The position numbers and the translations under genes are program-made. Shown piece by piece: positions 32,131-46,060 of a DNA stretch of 64,000 nucleotides; the first letter of the stretch is position 1; every line of letters begins with the position of its first letter. The stretch is from contig JAKCWW010000080.1 of the NCBI GenBank assembly GCA_026260175.1, positions 1-64,000 on the forward strand, read 5' to 3'. Under the pieces are notes generated by a model that was given only the letters and a program-made list of their open reading frames with translations, did no database searches and was not told the origin of the DNA. This DNA is from Reticulitermes lucifugus (lineage: Eukaryota; Arthropoda; Insecta; Blattodea; Rhinotermitidae).

Positions 32131-34284
32131 ATACGGTAAAATTTAACTTGGTATAATTATACCTGCCGGAGAATTATACTTAGGAAGGTTACATAGATTT
32201 TTATTATCTTGATACAAGAAAATTGCAAGGAAATATTTACATCATGAAGTTTCTAATATAAGAGGATACTGATATTCATTTAATGAAAATTATAATTACC
32301 CATTCTCTGTTCTATAATTTTACAAATTTTTCATTTATATACCATTCTTGTATTAATCGCAACCAATGCTTACTTGGTGCTGTTTTTTCTAGGCTGACTT
32401 TAAGTTTAACATTTAATTAACGTTAGCATTATGAAGATTTAAAAGAATAACCATGAGAAAGTTTGCAAGCAGATACTGATCATGCGTGGTATATATATGC
32501 CTGCCAATACTACTGAAATAACAGCATCTATCTCCAACAGGTTTTAAGAGACACCGGAAGGACCTTAAATTCGCGACCATGACCTTAGTCAAGAGTTTTT
32601 TTTAACTTATCGTAATTCTGAGGTATAATGATGCGCAACGACCGACATTATTGATAACCGAGTTATGCTTTGGTTCATATAACAAAATCGAAAGGGAAAT
32701 ATGTGTATATTTTTTTCTGAGTAGGGTACAAAAGAATAGAATACGGAGACAACCTGCTTCAAATGTCTCCATTGTGGAAAAAAGCACTGGGGTTTCTTGC
32801 CTTTTTCTATTAAATGTTGTGAATGCATGAAACTTGTTAGTGATCCATTCATTATCACGTGATAAACGTCGTGGGCCTTCATATAATAACAATTTTGTAT
32901 AAGATGACGCTTATGCTCTGCTGTCTGCATGGAACCAAGAATAATTAATGACCGCTGCACTGACCTAAACTGAAACAATTTTTTGGTATTAAAAATCGAA
33001 TGGCGGAAAAAAGGATACGTAGTTAATTATCACTCACTACCATTGGCTGATTATGGCTAAACTTTTGAAGTTAAGGTATAATATCTGTGACTTTGATAAG
33101 GTTAATGATCAGTAGGTAGGTCTACTGAATGGAGGTCAATGGAAATATATTGTCGCTTGTCATAACCGGATTCGGGCTCTTTCATAAGAGACTGAAGTAG
33201 CCAGAACTGAATCTTGCAATGGTGCAACATATTCTGATTTGCAGAAGTTTAGAAAGGTGTGACTTTGATAATGTGGTAAGTCTTGCTGTATGTCAAGATT
33301 TGAGGCGTTCAGAGCCGCGTTCAAGAAAATTCAGCTTTTTTGGGATGTGAATTCGTGTCGATTAGTACACAGTTGCCGATGCTGCGAAGGAATTTGTTAC
33401 CTACATTGTAAGGGTAGTCCAAGAAAAATGTTACACCCCAGAATATAAAATTGTAGATGTTGACACCAAAGTTTTTTCGATTTCGTAAGGTTTCTTTTTA
33501 TGTTAAAGGCCCTCTCCTCTAACCCCGACCCCAGGAGTGAGTATCCTGAATGCAAAGTTTAGTGGCTTTACGAATTCCATCCGAACCAAATCTGGGAGTC
33601 GCTCAAATTAAGTAATAATCACGTCCTGATCTAGCGCCTTAACTCATGTTTAGGCGCGTTAGAAAAATGCGAAAAGCGACTATTAACTTCGTCTTCTCTG
33701 TCTGTCTGTTTGTCTGTTTTCATGGAACACCTCAGTTTTCACTCAACGGATTTTCATGAAATTAGATAGTAGAATATTTTAAAAAAATCTATCAAAAAAA
33801 TTCACATCTCATTGAAATATGACAAGCATTACCGTTACTTTATATGAAAAAGTATGAACATTTATGGTAATATCTCGCTGAATTCTTTTTAGAATAAGAA
33901 ATGTTTCAGAAATTTGGTACAGAAAATCAAAAGACACATTTTAGGTTCAGTAACTTTTCACAAAAATCGTGCCACTTAGGAGATAATGTGGAAACATTTG
34001 GTAGAGCCGGACAGGCCACAGATGGCAATATAATACGGAGCATGCGCTTTGCATGCCGGATAAATAAGGCTACAGACGAACACTCAGAATATGTATACTT
34101 ATTGCTTTTCCAAGGCAATGATAGTTACGCGAAGACGCCTCAATATTACGTTCGTACGTACGTGTATATTGCCTGTGTCTTGTTTGTTGCACTTCCCAAC
34201 CTTTGATGTTACATTCTTGCTGAAGAAACGTCTTCCGTATGCACACCAGAAACGCATATGAGGGAAGGCATGGATCCAATATTT
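32131..34284. other. Unannotated stretch with long anonymous open frames
   Basis: Two overlapping minus-strand open frames (32607-32978, 123 codons; 32602-32892, 96 codons) have no domain I recognise. Around 33640-33900 a GCGAAAAGCGACT and TCTGTCTGTCTGTTTGTCTG segment looks like an unclassified interspersed repeat. The 101-codon plus-strand frame at 33901-34206 also matches nothing known. Confidence 0.45.
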
Positions 34285-34500
34285 ATTAACCTGGGCACCC
34301 GATGTGAGTGGTTGGATTCACACCCCGACTACTTTACCCCCGGGTAAAGACGGCAGGTATCCATTGAATAGGCGGCTGGATGGCCCCAGAATAGGTCTGC
34401 ATGAGTTGGAGAAAAAAATCCCTTATATATGCTGAGAATCAAACGATTCTTTGCTTGCCCAGCCCTCATCCTAGTCACGCTTGTGACTGCTTTAGTCGGG
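34285..34500 (-). mobile_element. tRNA-derived SINE, family B, minus strand
   Basis: On the minus strand a box B-like CGTTTGATTCTCAGC near 34440 precedes GCAGACCTATTCTGGGGCC, TATTCAATGGATACC, GGGGGTAAAGTAGTCGGGG and CCACTCACATCGGGTGCCC. The order fits family B; the copy is well diverged. Confidence 0.75.
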
Positions 34501-37054
34501 CTCTTTCTTCACCTATTAAATAGTAGTTAAATCAACCACAAATAAGTGAATATAGATTTCGAAAAAAATGTAAACCTTATTTTATAGAAATTCGGAGGTC
34601 AGAGTTGATATCTGTGACTACAGAAGATGGTGCTTTAACATTACTGAAATGATAACATTGGGTTCCATAATTATGTACAATGTACAGGTCGTGAAAGGTC
34701 TCTGTTTTTTAAATGCCATGAAGTAGAATATAATATAATTGACATAACGCCCACTTACCTTTGACAAAAATTCTACATGAGACTAACTCTGTTGAACGCA
34801 GACCTTCTTAAGAAATTACTAATTGCACCGCTAGTCCAGAAAATCTCATTTTATGGAGAAAATTTTTCATTACAGTGTAAACAACAGCTAGCCACTGGCC
34901 CCTACATTATTAGATGAAAATGTTTCACACATTCTCATTTCATTTCTTTAAGATCTATTTAATATTATCCCCATCTATGTCTAGATCTTGTAAGTGATTC
35001 CTTTCCTTCAGCTTTACCTACCAGACCTTGTATGCATTTCTCTTACAGAAAATAGTAGTGGAGTCTGGAATCTCTTCGCCTAACAATTTATGCAAGAAGA
35101 TTTTAAACAATATAATATTTTCTTATTTCAAATGATAAGCAAGTGAAATTACATTATTTTCCGGGAGTATTTATCAAGGTGCTTGCAGGGACATAAGTAC
35201 GTAGTGTCTTTGTTCCACACACATACTTTACTTTCCTTTCTTTCTGCCTTTAATTTGAAGAACCATTCATTTTTGTCACACGAATAATGTCATTACGCAA
35301 TGTTATTAAGATATTGTGGAGTATAGGAAGGGGTCAAGGTTATTAGTTGAGAGGTAATTCCAACAATTCTCTGACGTACAAATCACTAGAAACCTCTCCC
35401 AATCCTCGAAGGAATGGCATACCGAACGAACCTCAAAATACAGTGGCTGCTGATAGCGTACTTAATCCTTATTTTTTATACATTTACCCCACGTTTTGTT
35501 CCTAGAAGTCTTATCGGTTGTGTCGTAATATCATTATGATGAATTGCGAATTTGATCAGAATTGGGTAGACAGAGAGAAACAGAGAAAGAGAGAGACGGC
35601 GATTTTTCTTTAATATCTGAATAAAACAACGCTTCTCCCAGGGCTTAGCCTGCACATTCTTTCATCTTTATTCACGACACACACACCCACACGCTCATAC
35701 ATGCACGCACGTATGCACAAGTAGCTACACTTTTGCGCAAGCACGCACACATAATCAGCTACAAAATCGGTCCATATTTCACTTCAGCTTTCATTTAACA
35801 ACCTAAATATATTCTTCTATTGCTTAATTCTGTAAAGCATAAAATTCGGATAAACAATACTGCGTTATAAAAATTTTATTTCCTACCTCACACAAAACAT
35901 AATCTTTTCCATTACAAAGATCAACCGGTTAGTATTGTTCAAGGAAATAATCGATGTTTATACACCAGAGAATTATATTACGTGTAATAAAGAGATAAAT
36001 ATCGTTTATCACTAAATACAGGATCTTTTATTGTTAAATTGAGTTATATATTTCGTATGGTAATTAGCAATAAGGCATTAAGGCATGGAATTTCTTCTGT
36101 AGCTTCAGTTACGTAGATTTGTTTTATAGCTCACGAATCTCATTTTATTTATTTCAAACGACAATGAAAGTCCTTGAACAATGAATACATCTCCTGCTAT
36201 ATACATTAGCATGGATGCTTATAAGTCTCCCTACTGTCATATTCCACCTTCTTGAAAGGATTTCGATCAATTGCGACTCTTCGACTTACGAATGAAAATT
36301 CAGCCTTCTTCACGGCAGACTTACTCTATACAGAACTATTTCTTTCTAAAAAGATAATAAAATGTCCATGAAATTATAGCATTAGTACCACTGATTTCAC
36401 TTGCTCAACAAGAGGAAAAGGAAAAAGAGGGGAAAAAATAAAAAAGGAATGAAGTTCTGCATTTTCTCAACTTATCCCACATCCTGATTAAGTTGAGGAA
36501 CGTTATTAGGGTAAGATTCTGATTCAATTATAATGACATTTAAAGAACCCCATATATTACAGCGGTATTAAGCTTCGTGCTTCCACTCTTTTTAAGTTTA
36601 CTTGTAGCAATGAATTCGAAATTCAAGGGCAGGACCTTCATACACATCATTGCTGAGAGGAAAAAAAAGTGCTACATTATTTCTGTACTGGAACGTGCTT
36701 CTCTCGCCGCATTGTCAAAAACTGGCAAATTGTATATTGAACCCTGTCACAGTTCTCCATACACAGTAAAACAATACACGAGATTACCCTCATTCACATG
36801 AGCCACAATTTGTTTGCTAGATTAGAATAATCTAAATAACTAAATCCTATATTCATAATAGTGACATATAATGTGCACAAATATAGCCTAATACTAACAT
36901 CAATTCATGAATTATTTCTATGAAAATTCTAAAATAATAACAAGAAACTTACAGTCTGACTTACAGAAGAGTTCTTACTTTGATTGTATCATCTAAATGA
37001 AGCAAAACTGTGCGAAATCTATTCAAGTGTTGTCACATATTTTATCTTATAAAT
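34501..37054. other. Unannotated stretch
   Basis: AT-rich; I see no gene. A CA-rich degenerate tract lies near 35670-35750. Confidence 0.5.
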
Positions 37055-37345
37055 AAAAAATTTCGACTAGTGTCTCCCGCTGGCTATGGGCTGAATAATC
37101 TGAGGTTCGAATTCCGGCAGGGGCAAGAGGACCCTCTCTTCTCCTAAATACGTCCAGACCGGCTCTGGGGCCAACCATGTCCCTTATTCAATGGGTGCTC
37201 ATGTTCCTTCACTGGGGTAAAGCGGCAGGGTTGTGAAGGCGACCACTAACATCCATCTAGGGTCAAGGTTAAGAATGAGTGGAGCTGTAAATCTCATCTG
37301 CCTATACAGCTTCATGGCGTGGACAAGAATTGTATCCTGTTCATC
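37055..37345 (+). mobile_element. tRNA-derived SINE, family B, near full length
   Basis: Head with GGCTATGGGCTGAATAATCT and GAGGTTCGAATTCCGGCAGG (box B). The body runs through GTCCAGACCGGCTCTGGGGC, TTATTCAATGGGTGCTC, GGGGTAAAGCGGCAGGG, CATCTAGGGTCAAGG and AAGAATGAGTGGAGCTGTAA to CTTCATGGCG. It is the best template for the family order. Confidence 0.88.
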
Positions 37346-39151
37346 TTTACATTTACAGACATGCCTAATAATATTAGTTTTCAAAAGAACAATGAAGGTT
37401 AAAGGCAAATCGTTTAATATTCGTCAAATACAACTACATTTATTTAGAAACATCTAAAAGTTTCGCTGCCTAGATCACCATCGGCGACCGGAACTTGTAG
37501 CTGTTTCTAAATAAAGGTAGTTTTGTCCGAAGGCATAGTACACGATTTGTCCTTGAACTTTCCATACACGTGACGGGATGTATTTCATTAAATCAATACA
37601 GAAGACTGGAAACTAATTGTTCTGTTCTGTCGGTCATGAATGACCTGGCTCTCCTACACTAACAGACGTATCTACGGTGGAAAGTAGCATGGAATAAAGA
37701 CTAAATTCATGTAGACTAATTTTTACATACATCTGTCTTACAGGCATACGTACCTGTAAAAGAGTAATCCACTTTCAAACCTTTCTGCTTAAATATATCC
37801 CTTTAAGAGAAACAGAGAAATATAAATTAGACCATAAAAAGTCCTAAACTAAAAAATAATAAACCCGATAATATTTTTTCTACTGGAAAAAAGTTTGTGC
37901 TACAGAACCCTTCGTTAGAGTGTAGTCAGTATAAGCTTACGAAAATGGTAACAGGTATCCAAATGAATCCAATAAGTTTATTTCAAAATTCCAATGCAAA
38001 ATAATGGCTGACATATTTAGACACAGCGAACCTACATGAAAATGCAGGCTGTCAAGTTTAGATTTATGGTTTATGTTTTAGTTAAGCGGGTTTCTCACAG
38101 CTACTGAGGGAGACCCTTCACGTAACAACGGGCGATGATTGCAGCCATTACCGCGGACTCTGGTAGCAGACCCCGCGGGTAAGCGCACGGCCCAGCCGCG
38201 CTGCAACCTTCTCAAGTCCCGGTATTCTCTACGTGGTTTCTGCGGTCTATTTCACTTGTGTACTATTTCCCAACAAAGACTTAACACAGTTTCCGTTTAC
38301 ATGTTTTATCTGTCTCTCGAAAAAGCTACAATAATTTTCAGTTGGCTATAGTGATCTTCGTTTGGAAAGAGTTTCTGTAGCTGTATCCATGAATCTAAAG
38401 AAAAATAAGTTTAGATTATCCACAGTAGGCAGGGTTGGTTTGAATTCTATCAAAACTCTGTCAGTGAAACATAATATTGCTTGAGTATCAAGCAATCGCT
38501 CAGCAAATCAAGAAATTGTCCGCTTTTTGTAGAACAAGGATGTACATTGCAGTAATCACAACATTCCGACTGCGGCTGTCATGTGTGACATGTTTTATTT
38601 GTGTTTGCATTGCTTAAGGGAAACGCTGGAATAATACATAAAATTTATCAAAATTCATGAAAATTCTCAGAAATTATTCTTTGGTAAATAGTAACTTTTG
38701 GTAATGCATTTTAAATATAAGCTGCAACATATTAATATTACAGTTTGCAAGAACTCCGTTATAATTTCCATTAAGTTTTTAATAAAAGTAACAAAGAAGA
38801 TGTCACAAAATATTTTCATAAGTGTATTAAATTTTTGTGTTATAATTTACTCATTTTAATGGACCTGGAATCGATTTCTTTTTAATGTATGGAATTTCAG
38901 TCATGGGAGAATATCATACCCATTTAGTTTTGTGGCAAAAGGCAGTTAAAAATTCGGAAAACATGAAAAACATTCATACTTTTGTAAGAGAAATATAAGT
39001 TTGTGTTTTAAATTTATTCATCCCTATGTAGCGCTTCTTGTTACAAAGGCTTTGCAGAATTCAATGTTTGTTTTGCTAATAAAATTCAGCATGCTATGTA
39101 AATTTGGCTGCATTAGAATTTGTAATAAGGAATTTAGAAAATGCTGTATGT
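37346..39151. other. Unannotated stretch with a local GC-rich patch
   Basis: I see no gene. Around 38100-38240 a GC-rich patch (CCCCGCGGGTAAGCGCACGG) stands out from AT-rich surroundings. It could be an old repeat or a regulatory element. The 70-codon frame there is not convincing. Confidence 0.45.
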
Positions 39152-39165
39152 AATAACATTAAATG

Positions 39166-39424
39166 CCGATCCCAGTGGCCGTGCGGTCTAAGGCGTGGGT
39201 CTACGGCCTCTCGCTTACTAGGNNNNNNNNNNNNNNNNNNNNNNNNNNNNNNNNNNNNNNNNNNNNNNNNNNNNNNNNNNNNNNNNNNNNNNNNNNNNNN
39301 NNNNNNCCCTCGTCCAGAGGAGTCCTACCGACTGTGGTGTCTCAAATGTGTGTGACCATGAAACCTCGAAATGAGGAGGCCAAGGTACCCGAAAAAGGAG
39401 CTGTTGAGCCATAAGAAAAGGAAA
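39166..39424 (+). mobile_element. tRNA-derived SINE, family A, with perfect 14-bp target duplication
   Basis: AATAACATTAAATG occurs immediately before (39152-39165) and after (39425-39438) the insert. The head GGCCGTGCGGTCTAAGGCGT matches the other family A copies, as does the tail GAGGAGTCCTACCGACTGTG to GCCATAAGAAAAGG. The box B segment falls in a run of N. The identical duplications point to a young insertion. Confidence 0.92.
39223..39306. other. Assembly gap (84 N)
   Basis: Run of N inside the family A SINE, roughly the size needed to hold box B and the start of the body. Confidence 1.
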
Positions 39425-39438
39425 AATAACATTAAATG

Positions 39439-40852
39439 TGGCCTAATACATTGCTTAGCTCAACACAAAGGCCTATTAACATTGTCACTATTATATTAAC
39501 CAATTTTCTTATCTGACATTCAAAATATTGGGAGACACATCAATTGCTCGTAAAGTGTCAGTAAGAAACTACCAGTTTTGGAGTTGAAATGGAACAAATT
39601 TTGCAATATCTGACAGGCAGAACTCTTCACAAACATTCATGAAAGTCTGTCAGAACTTTCGTGATTGCCGCCAGCAACATCAGACCTAACTCTAGTGGAT
39701 TTCTGCTTAGGAGTCATCGGTAGGGATTCATGTAACTCTTTCTTACAGAGTCGCACATCTCGGAGAAATTTGGCATGACTGGCAAATCGCAGTCATGAGC
39801 CGGCAGGCCATGTGAAAATGCGTATTTTTCAAAACAAACAAGGGTATGAAAATCAAAACAGCAGAATATATTTGGCGTCTTACAAAATTTATCCTAAAAT
39901 AAAAAATGATTTGTACGAGTACAACACCCGTAAGAAAATAAGTTTCGTGGACAGAAATGACAAGAATAATTTATGCTTAAATATTTTTATGAGACTACTT
40001 ACTCGAAAGTTCAAGTGTGGAATTCAAGATTTGCTTAAACACTCCGAAAATTAAAGTAATTACATTACTAGAAAACACGAAGGCATGTGAAATGTAAATA
40101 GATATTTTTTTAAAAATAGGTTAAAAATGAGCTTCGTAAATTTTAGGGCCCAAACGAATAATTCTAATGTAAAACTTAGAGCTGTTACCTGTTTAGTTCT
40201 CGTTATATTTAAATGGTACTACAATGACATTCTTTTTAAAGTGCGGGATTAACAAGTTCTGTGTATCCGTGTACACATCAATGTGCAAGAATATCTCCGT
40301 GGTGCATAAAATTGCCCGACCCTCTACAAAAAGCAAGAGTCTTTGGGCACAACACAAACTGCTTTATACTTGACAACGCAGCGCTTAAACCGGGGATGTA
40401 TCAAAGAAAAAGACTGTCACAAAGGATAAGTCTTCATGAAAGAGGACAAACGGAGGACAAATACATAGTACGTGTATTCTACCCAGCATATTTTGTTCTG
40501 TCACTAATTTTAATTTGGTAATGAATTAATATCTTTCTGAAAGCAACAGGGATATATTTTTTTTTGTAATCAGTTCATTTCAGTGCATGGGGCAGCGTAT
40601 GATACTGGCTTATGTCTACGGGAACTTGTGACATGTTCTTGAGTTCTATCACCGCATAAAATTCTTAATCTGAAATAAAATATAAATGCTCCTATTTAAA
40701 TTATTGATTCAAAACTGGAAAAAAGCAATGAAGAGCGGTGTCAGTATGAGGACCCCTTATTCTATTACAGGCCCATAAACTGGATATGTGTGCATGATAC
40801 ATAGGCTGGCTTCTACGTTAACGCTTTGTAACAAGACGATTAAGAAATTAAT
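39439..40852. other. Unannotated stretch
   Basis: I see no gene apart from the possible transposase scrap at 39670-39770. The open frames at 39812-40054 and 40261-40521 carry no recognisable domain. Confidence 0.5.
39670..39770 (+). mobile_element. Possible mariner-like transposase fragment
   Basis: One frame reads LPPATSDLTLVDFCLGVIGR before a stop further on. This resembles the SPDLTPxDFFLWGxxK motif around the last catalytic aspartate of mariner-family transposases, with the tryptophan lost. It is short and from memory; no inverted termini were found. Confidence 0.4.
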
Positions 40853-41122
40853 TTTTTTTGGTGAAGGGCCCCGCAGCAGATGCTACGGACGCAGCGCAGC
40901 CTTGAGACTTGTTGTGCAACCCTGTGATGAAAATGATAATTTTTTTTCTTGCAATGGAGCATCGGTGGAATGAAATTTACAGGGGAAAACCGAAGTACTC
41001 GTGGGAAAACCTGTCCCAATGCTACTTTGTCCACCACAAATCCCACACGGAGTGACCCGGGATCGAAGCCGGGCCTCCGCGGTGAGAGGCCGACGACTAA
41101 CCGCCTGAGCCATGACATGGCC
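40853..41122 (-). mobile_element. tRNA-derived SINE, family D
   Basis: AAATTAAT flanks both ends (40845-40852, 41123-41130). On the minus strand the head reads ATGGCTCAGGCGGTTAGTCG (box A) and GGCTTCGATCCCGGG (box B). The body yields the shadow peptide DKVALGQVFPRVLRFSP that I associate with insect SINEs. A poly-T run at the left end is the A tail. A fragment of the same family lies at 17876. Confidence 0.85.
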
Positions 41123-41130
41123 AAATTAAT

Positions 41131-44100
41131 ATTAATACCTTTGCAGAGACCAAGAAAGGATCTGTTTGTAATTTCACATTTCTTTTATAGGACACGCTTT
41201 AACATTTGAGGATCCAAGAAATCATTACTTGTAGGAGTAAAGATATTAATGTTTGCGATATAGAACGACGTGAATTTCTGAGATTGTCAGTACCAATACA
41301 GTATATCCAAAACATAATTAATATTTAAACAAATTCCTAACACATATATAAGTATATATCTGTACATATTTTAATAAAATCTTTAAACGTGTTCATTACA
41401 GACATTCATATTTTGGGGTTCGTTACATTTTGAGCCTAAATTTTTCCGATGCTAGTATGACATACTCGTAAATATTTCGCTTACATTTCAATGACAAGGA
41501 ATCTAATTGGTCAATGACCAAAATAAAACTAGGGACCTGAATGGGTTTGCATACAGTTCAAGCTGCCGTCTCCTCTTTCCTTTCAAACAAATACGTAAGT
41601 GCTATATTACTTTCAACGTAATCTCTCTCCAATTTCCCAATTTGTACAGAAACATCGCTGAAAAGCAAGAAATAAATGTTCTCTAAATGACCAAGTCAAA
41701 GAAACCAATGTATTAAATTAAAATAAGCCTGCACTTATTTGACAATTGGGAGCGTTAAATTGAGAAAATGTGATATTTATTCATTCGGTAAACATATTTT
41801 TAAATCTTGTGCATTTTGAAGGGGTGAATTTTCTTCATACGACAGCGCAGTGACACCCTCCAGTATCTTCCTTCACTTGTATGTATTTGTTTTTTTCTGC
41901 GGGGCTAAAAGTATCTATCGATTCATTAGTATCCTGTATTAATATTGTGTGACTGCAGAGACCAATAAGAAATTAAACAATTTGTTATCTGGTTTCTCTA
42001 ATTGCCGCTTGAGAGTGGGCGGCGTTTCACGTCTACTGTTCGTAAATCAACAATCTAGACGTCTTTCGTAACCTACCACACTATGGTAGCTGGAAGTGCA
42101 CAATTACGTTGAGTGTCATAAATTACGACAACACAATTCTAAAAATAACCTCAGTGTGGGCAACAAGTAGGCATTAAATTCTTCTGCATGCATCTTTGGT
42201 AGTTTCGGAATTTGAAGACGCAATTTTGATGTGACTTCCTACGATTTTACAAAAGTTTTGTGGTATAAATTTTATTCATCGAAGATGCCAAGTTTTCATC
42301 AACCTCGTCTAAAGCATTGGCTTATATTCTATGCAATTTCTTTCCCAAATTCCAAGAGAAGGAACTTCCTGCGTCCTCTGAGTAAATGACAATATTTCAG
42401 GGAACAGTTTTCTTGAAGAAAAATACAAAATCTTAAGATTTTCCATTCTGTAATTTATTTACCGAAAACTCCTTGTATTTATAAAGGACCCCTTTTGTAT
42501 TACAACCACTGAATGATACTGTGATCAACAAAATTTTCAATCTATTGCTTTATAAACGACCTCGCTAATTTATGTTACATATGCTAACAAAATTTGTCCG
42601 TTTCCGAAAGATTCCTGGATAGAAATATTAGCCTATTTTTTACGTCTTCCTTAATACAAAAAAATAAATAAATTCTGAATAAATAAAGTTTTTTTCTGAA
42701 TATCCATTTACTTTCCTTGGCTAAATTCAGGGGGTTGAGAAGTGTATGAAAATAAATTCTGCGGGCTTCAAGGACACATTTTTTTATTATCTCGAATTAT
42801 ATCGCTATAGAAATTTGTAACGTAAATTACTACAATTTGGAAAATTATTTGCTTTTTGAAATACCGCCTAGAAATGGCACAATATAATTTAATTGCACAT
42901 ATCTTATGACGGTTGCTCGAGAAATTGCTGTTGTTGGAAGTAGCGGTTAACAGTCTTACAAGGACACAGAAGGAAATATTACTTTATTTTTCATCACTAT
43001 CAAATATTCAACAAGCAAATCTATGTAATTTAATTGTCATGGACAAAGTTTTTTTCAAATGTCTTACCAAGGTACAAGAAATACAGTTAGTACATTTATT
43101 GTGCTTACAGGACACAGTACATTAAAATATGTCTTACGAAATAAAGTAAATTTAAACGTTGATAGGCTTTGTTATTAAAATATAGTTATATATTTTGAAA
43201 ATTTGAGTAGGCAGGTTATGTTTATTCTTATATAAGATCTCTTTAGTACTTCAAATATAAGCGTGGAATGACTTACAGTCATATGAAAGCAGGACATATT
43301 CTGGAGGGAGTTCAGAGAAGAATGTTTGGTGAAAATAGCTCAAATTAATCTCTCAGAGAAGCTGACATTTACAGTATTTTAAACTTTAAAACAGAGAGAA
43401 TGAAAAGCAGAAGAAAAAGAGAAAGCTGTGCTGTAGTTTTTTTTAAACACAGCCTCACTGGAGGCAAGCGTAATACCGAGGTCTTTAACAGAAGAGTCCA
43501 TTCTCACTGCAAAAACGTGCACATATTTAAAACGTGCCGACTTGAAGTCTTCATGAGGATACTGCACGGTGGTGCTCCATTTACTGCACAGGGTATGGGT
43601 ATATCGAAATAACTCATGACCCTTAAAATTAAGTCAGAATCGGGCACGAGATTCACAACCATGCACCTCTTATTTAATGGAATTTAGCGAAAACGGAAGG
43701 CAAGATATTTTAGTATATTTTCAACGCTTGCATATCTGACTTTATCGCACTTCGTGTAAACATTTGACCTTCTTCTAACAACTTTCCTTACCTTATACAT
43801 GATGTGATCGCTCTTTGCTTCTTCCCCTAACAAACTGAGATTCTCTAACGGAAACCTGTCTTGAATTTAAATTTAAAAGGAAGGGAAAGCAATTCTTTAT
43901 ATTCTAATGCCTCTCCGATGTCAGTATTCCTGCCATCCAGGTAGGTCAAGGCATGTGTTTTGACTGCTGGAGTTTTCTCTCCAAATAAGCACTGATTATG
44001 GAGAGAGATTTCACTTTAAACATTTTTATGAATGCTCCTGCGCAGACTGCTAGTAAATGGAATAACGGATTAATGTAGTCCTAATGTAGTATTTTAGGCG

Positions 44101-44232
44101 TATAGAATAAAACAAAATCTAGGCAAACAAGCCTCAACTGGCCTCTGTTCTTTGAGGAGATCAACAATCCTAGTCGGAAATGATCTCTTCTGCAAGAAAA
44201 TAATCTTGTTATGCACTGTTAAAACATATTCA
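41131..44232. other. Unannotated AT-rich stretch
   Basis: I see no gene, RNA gene or clear repeat. The open frames at 42913-43125 and 43379-43612 show no recognisable features. Confidence 0.5.
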
Positions 44233-44487
44233 AATCCATGTTTTTTCATGGCCCTCGTGGGCCAGGGCCTCCTCATTATCGAGGCATCACGATCACACTC
44301 AGACATACCACACTCGTTAGGACTCCTCTGGAGGAGTGGTCAGCCCGACGCAGTAATTTCTACCTGACAACACACAATATTCATGAGACAGACATCCACG
44401 CCCCCGGCGGGATTCGAACCCGCAATCCCAGCATACAAGCAGCCGTAGATCCACGCCTTAGAACGCGCGGCCACTAGAATCAACCAA
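44233..44487 (-). mobile_element. tRNA-derived SINE, family A, minus strand
   Basis: On the minus strand: GGCCGCGCGTTCTAAGGCGT, GCGGGTTCGAATCCCGCC (box B with a perfect T-arm stem), TGTGTTGTCAGGTAGAAATT, GAGGAGTCCTAACGAGTGTG, and a tail GGCCATGAAAAAAC. This is the most intact complete family A copy here. Confidence 0.9.
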
Positions 44488-45874
44488 CCCATTGTAAATT
44501 TTAAATTAATCTGCAATGGAGCATAAATAGTCATATAACATACAAATGGTAGCTTCAAGACGGATGGACTGGAAATATGTCTCAACTTCAGTGTGTATAA
44601 GAGGCACTTGTATGCAGCTGCCTCTAGCAGTTCAACTGTTGTTCTGGCCACTTAAAGACCCCACTGACACTCGTTTATCCGTAGACAGATTTAAGAGTAG
44701 GAATCGCAACATACTGGAGAGTACCGTGGTTGGGAGGGCACCAAGAATTTTGCAAGTTTTTGCTGTAGACACAAGTGCGAGTGCCTGGACGTAATCATCA
44801 ATATGCAGTCAGAATTTTGCCGGGCCACATTCGGAGGGCTTTAGAATCATCATCTCCTGTAAACGGTCGAGCATTTCCTTGAACCTCTTCCTTTTGACAG
44901 GAATGACATCACGAAAAAAATGCAACTAATGTACTCCGTGACCTACTACACAGATTTTAACACGTTGTTCTTTATTTGTAGAGTATCATCCGCTTTCAAG
45001 GTAGAAGCCTAAATGTACTCCTTACGCCCATAAGAAAAGTATGGCCTCACCTGCGCCCATTTCTCAATAGCCACCAATGCTTAACAGCATTACGTGCAGG
45101 CTTCTTACAACGAATTATACCCAAATAGGAAAATAAATATGGAAAGTAGGATATCAATTCATTTACCCCTCTAGACAAAAAATTACTTTCACTGAAACGA
45201 TTTTTCCAGAACTCATGAAAAATCGATACATTTTGTGGAAATATTTTATACTGATATTTTGATTCACATGAAAAATGTATAAAATAGAGTAAATTTAATT
45301 TAGGTTCTTAAGTAAAGAATGCCGCCCACCGTTTATAGAATCAAATCTTCCCCATAACTTGAGGAAGAGTGTTCAAAATTGTTACGTTCATTTACCGGTG
45401 TTCAGAAGCCTAGCCGAATACAAGGACAAATTTGAACATTTTAAGATATGTAACTAGCACGTGTTTCAGGAAAAAAGGGACAGGTGAGAGATGAAATTAA
45501 AGAGCTTGTTAGAAAGTACAAGTACATGAATACTAGCGCCTTCCACGTGGGATTAAATGCATTTAAGACTTGTCAAATTAGAGAAGGGTAATTTTCTCGA
45601 GGATTCCTAAAATACTTTGAATAGGTGAAAAAATCACTTCTGTTTTATGAGAATAACAACAAATGCAATGAAATAAAATTGAATAGTGAATTTGATAATT
45701 TAACGTTTTTTACCAACCTGTGACTCAAAGGCTCATCTACATATTGAATAATTTTTGTGTAAGACCTTCTCAAGTTACTAATTAAGCATCGCTTCCTAAA
45801 GGCACATGGGAGAAAGGAGGTACGTATAATTCCACTCATTCTATATCTCGAAACTAGCAGCAGGTAAGCCTTAA
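44488..45874. other. Unannotated stretch
   Basis: I see no gene or clear repeat. Confidence 0.5.
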
Positions 45875-46060
45875 TTCACGGTCCGGCTTCTTAATCCCGC
45901 GGAACAGCTCCTTGCTCCTGTTTCCTGTAGTACTCTTCCGGATGCTTTGGGAAAGAGCAGAATTTCTTGCCCCTGCCGGGATGCTAACCCCGAATCCTCT
46001 GGTGTCCATCCTGTAGTACAATCAATAAACACACTGATTGAGCTATCCAGGTTTCCATAC
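45875..46060 (-). mobile_element. tRNA-derived SINE head, family B-like
   Basis: On the minus strand CTGGATAGCTCAATCAGTGTG is a good box A and GGGGTTAGCATCCCGGCAGG a mutated box B. They are followed by GGGGCAAGAAATTCTGC, as in the 37055 copy. The later body is mostly missing. Confidence 0.65.

Noticed and set aside
32607-32978. 123-codon minus-strand open frame
   Set aside because: Overlapped in another frame by a second long open frame; neither matches a family I know.
35670-35760. CA-rich tract as a possible CRISPR-like or structured array
   Set aside because: It is a degenerate CA/CGCA simple repeat with no spaced direct repeats, in a eukaryotic genome.
40840-41124. Open frame containing VDKVALGQVFPRVLRFSP
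   Set aside because: By-product of the family D SINE, not a host gene.
43638-43656. Sequence resembling a cDNA-library adapter (GGGCACGAG)
   Set aside because: The match to the usual adapter is imperfect and nothing nearby suggests vector or cDNA contamination.
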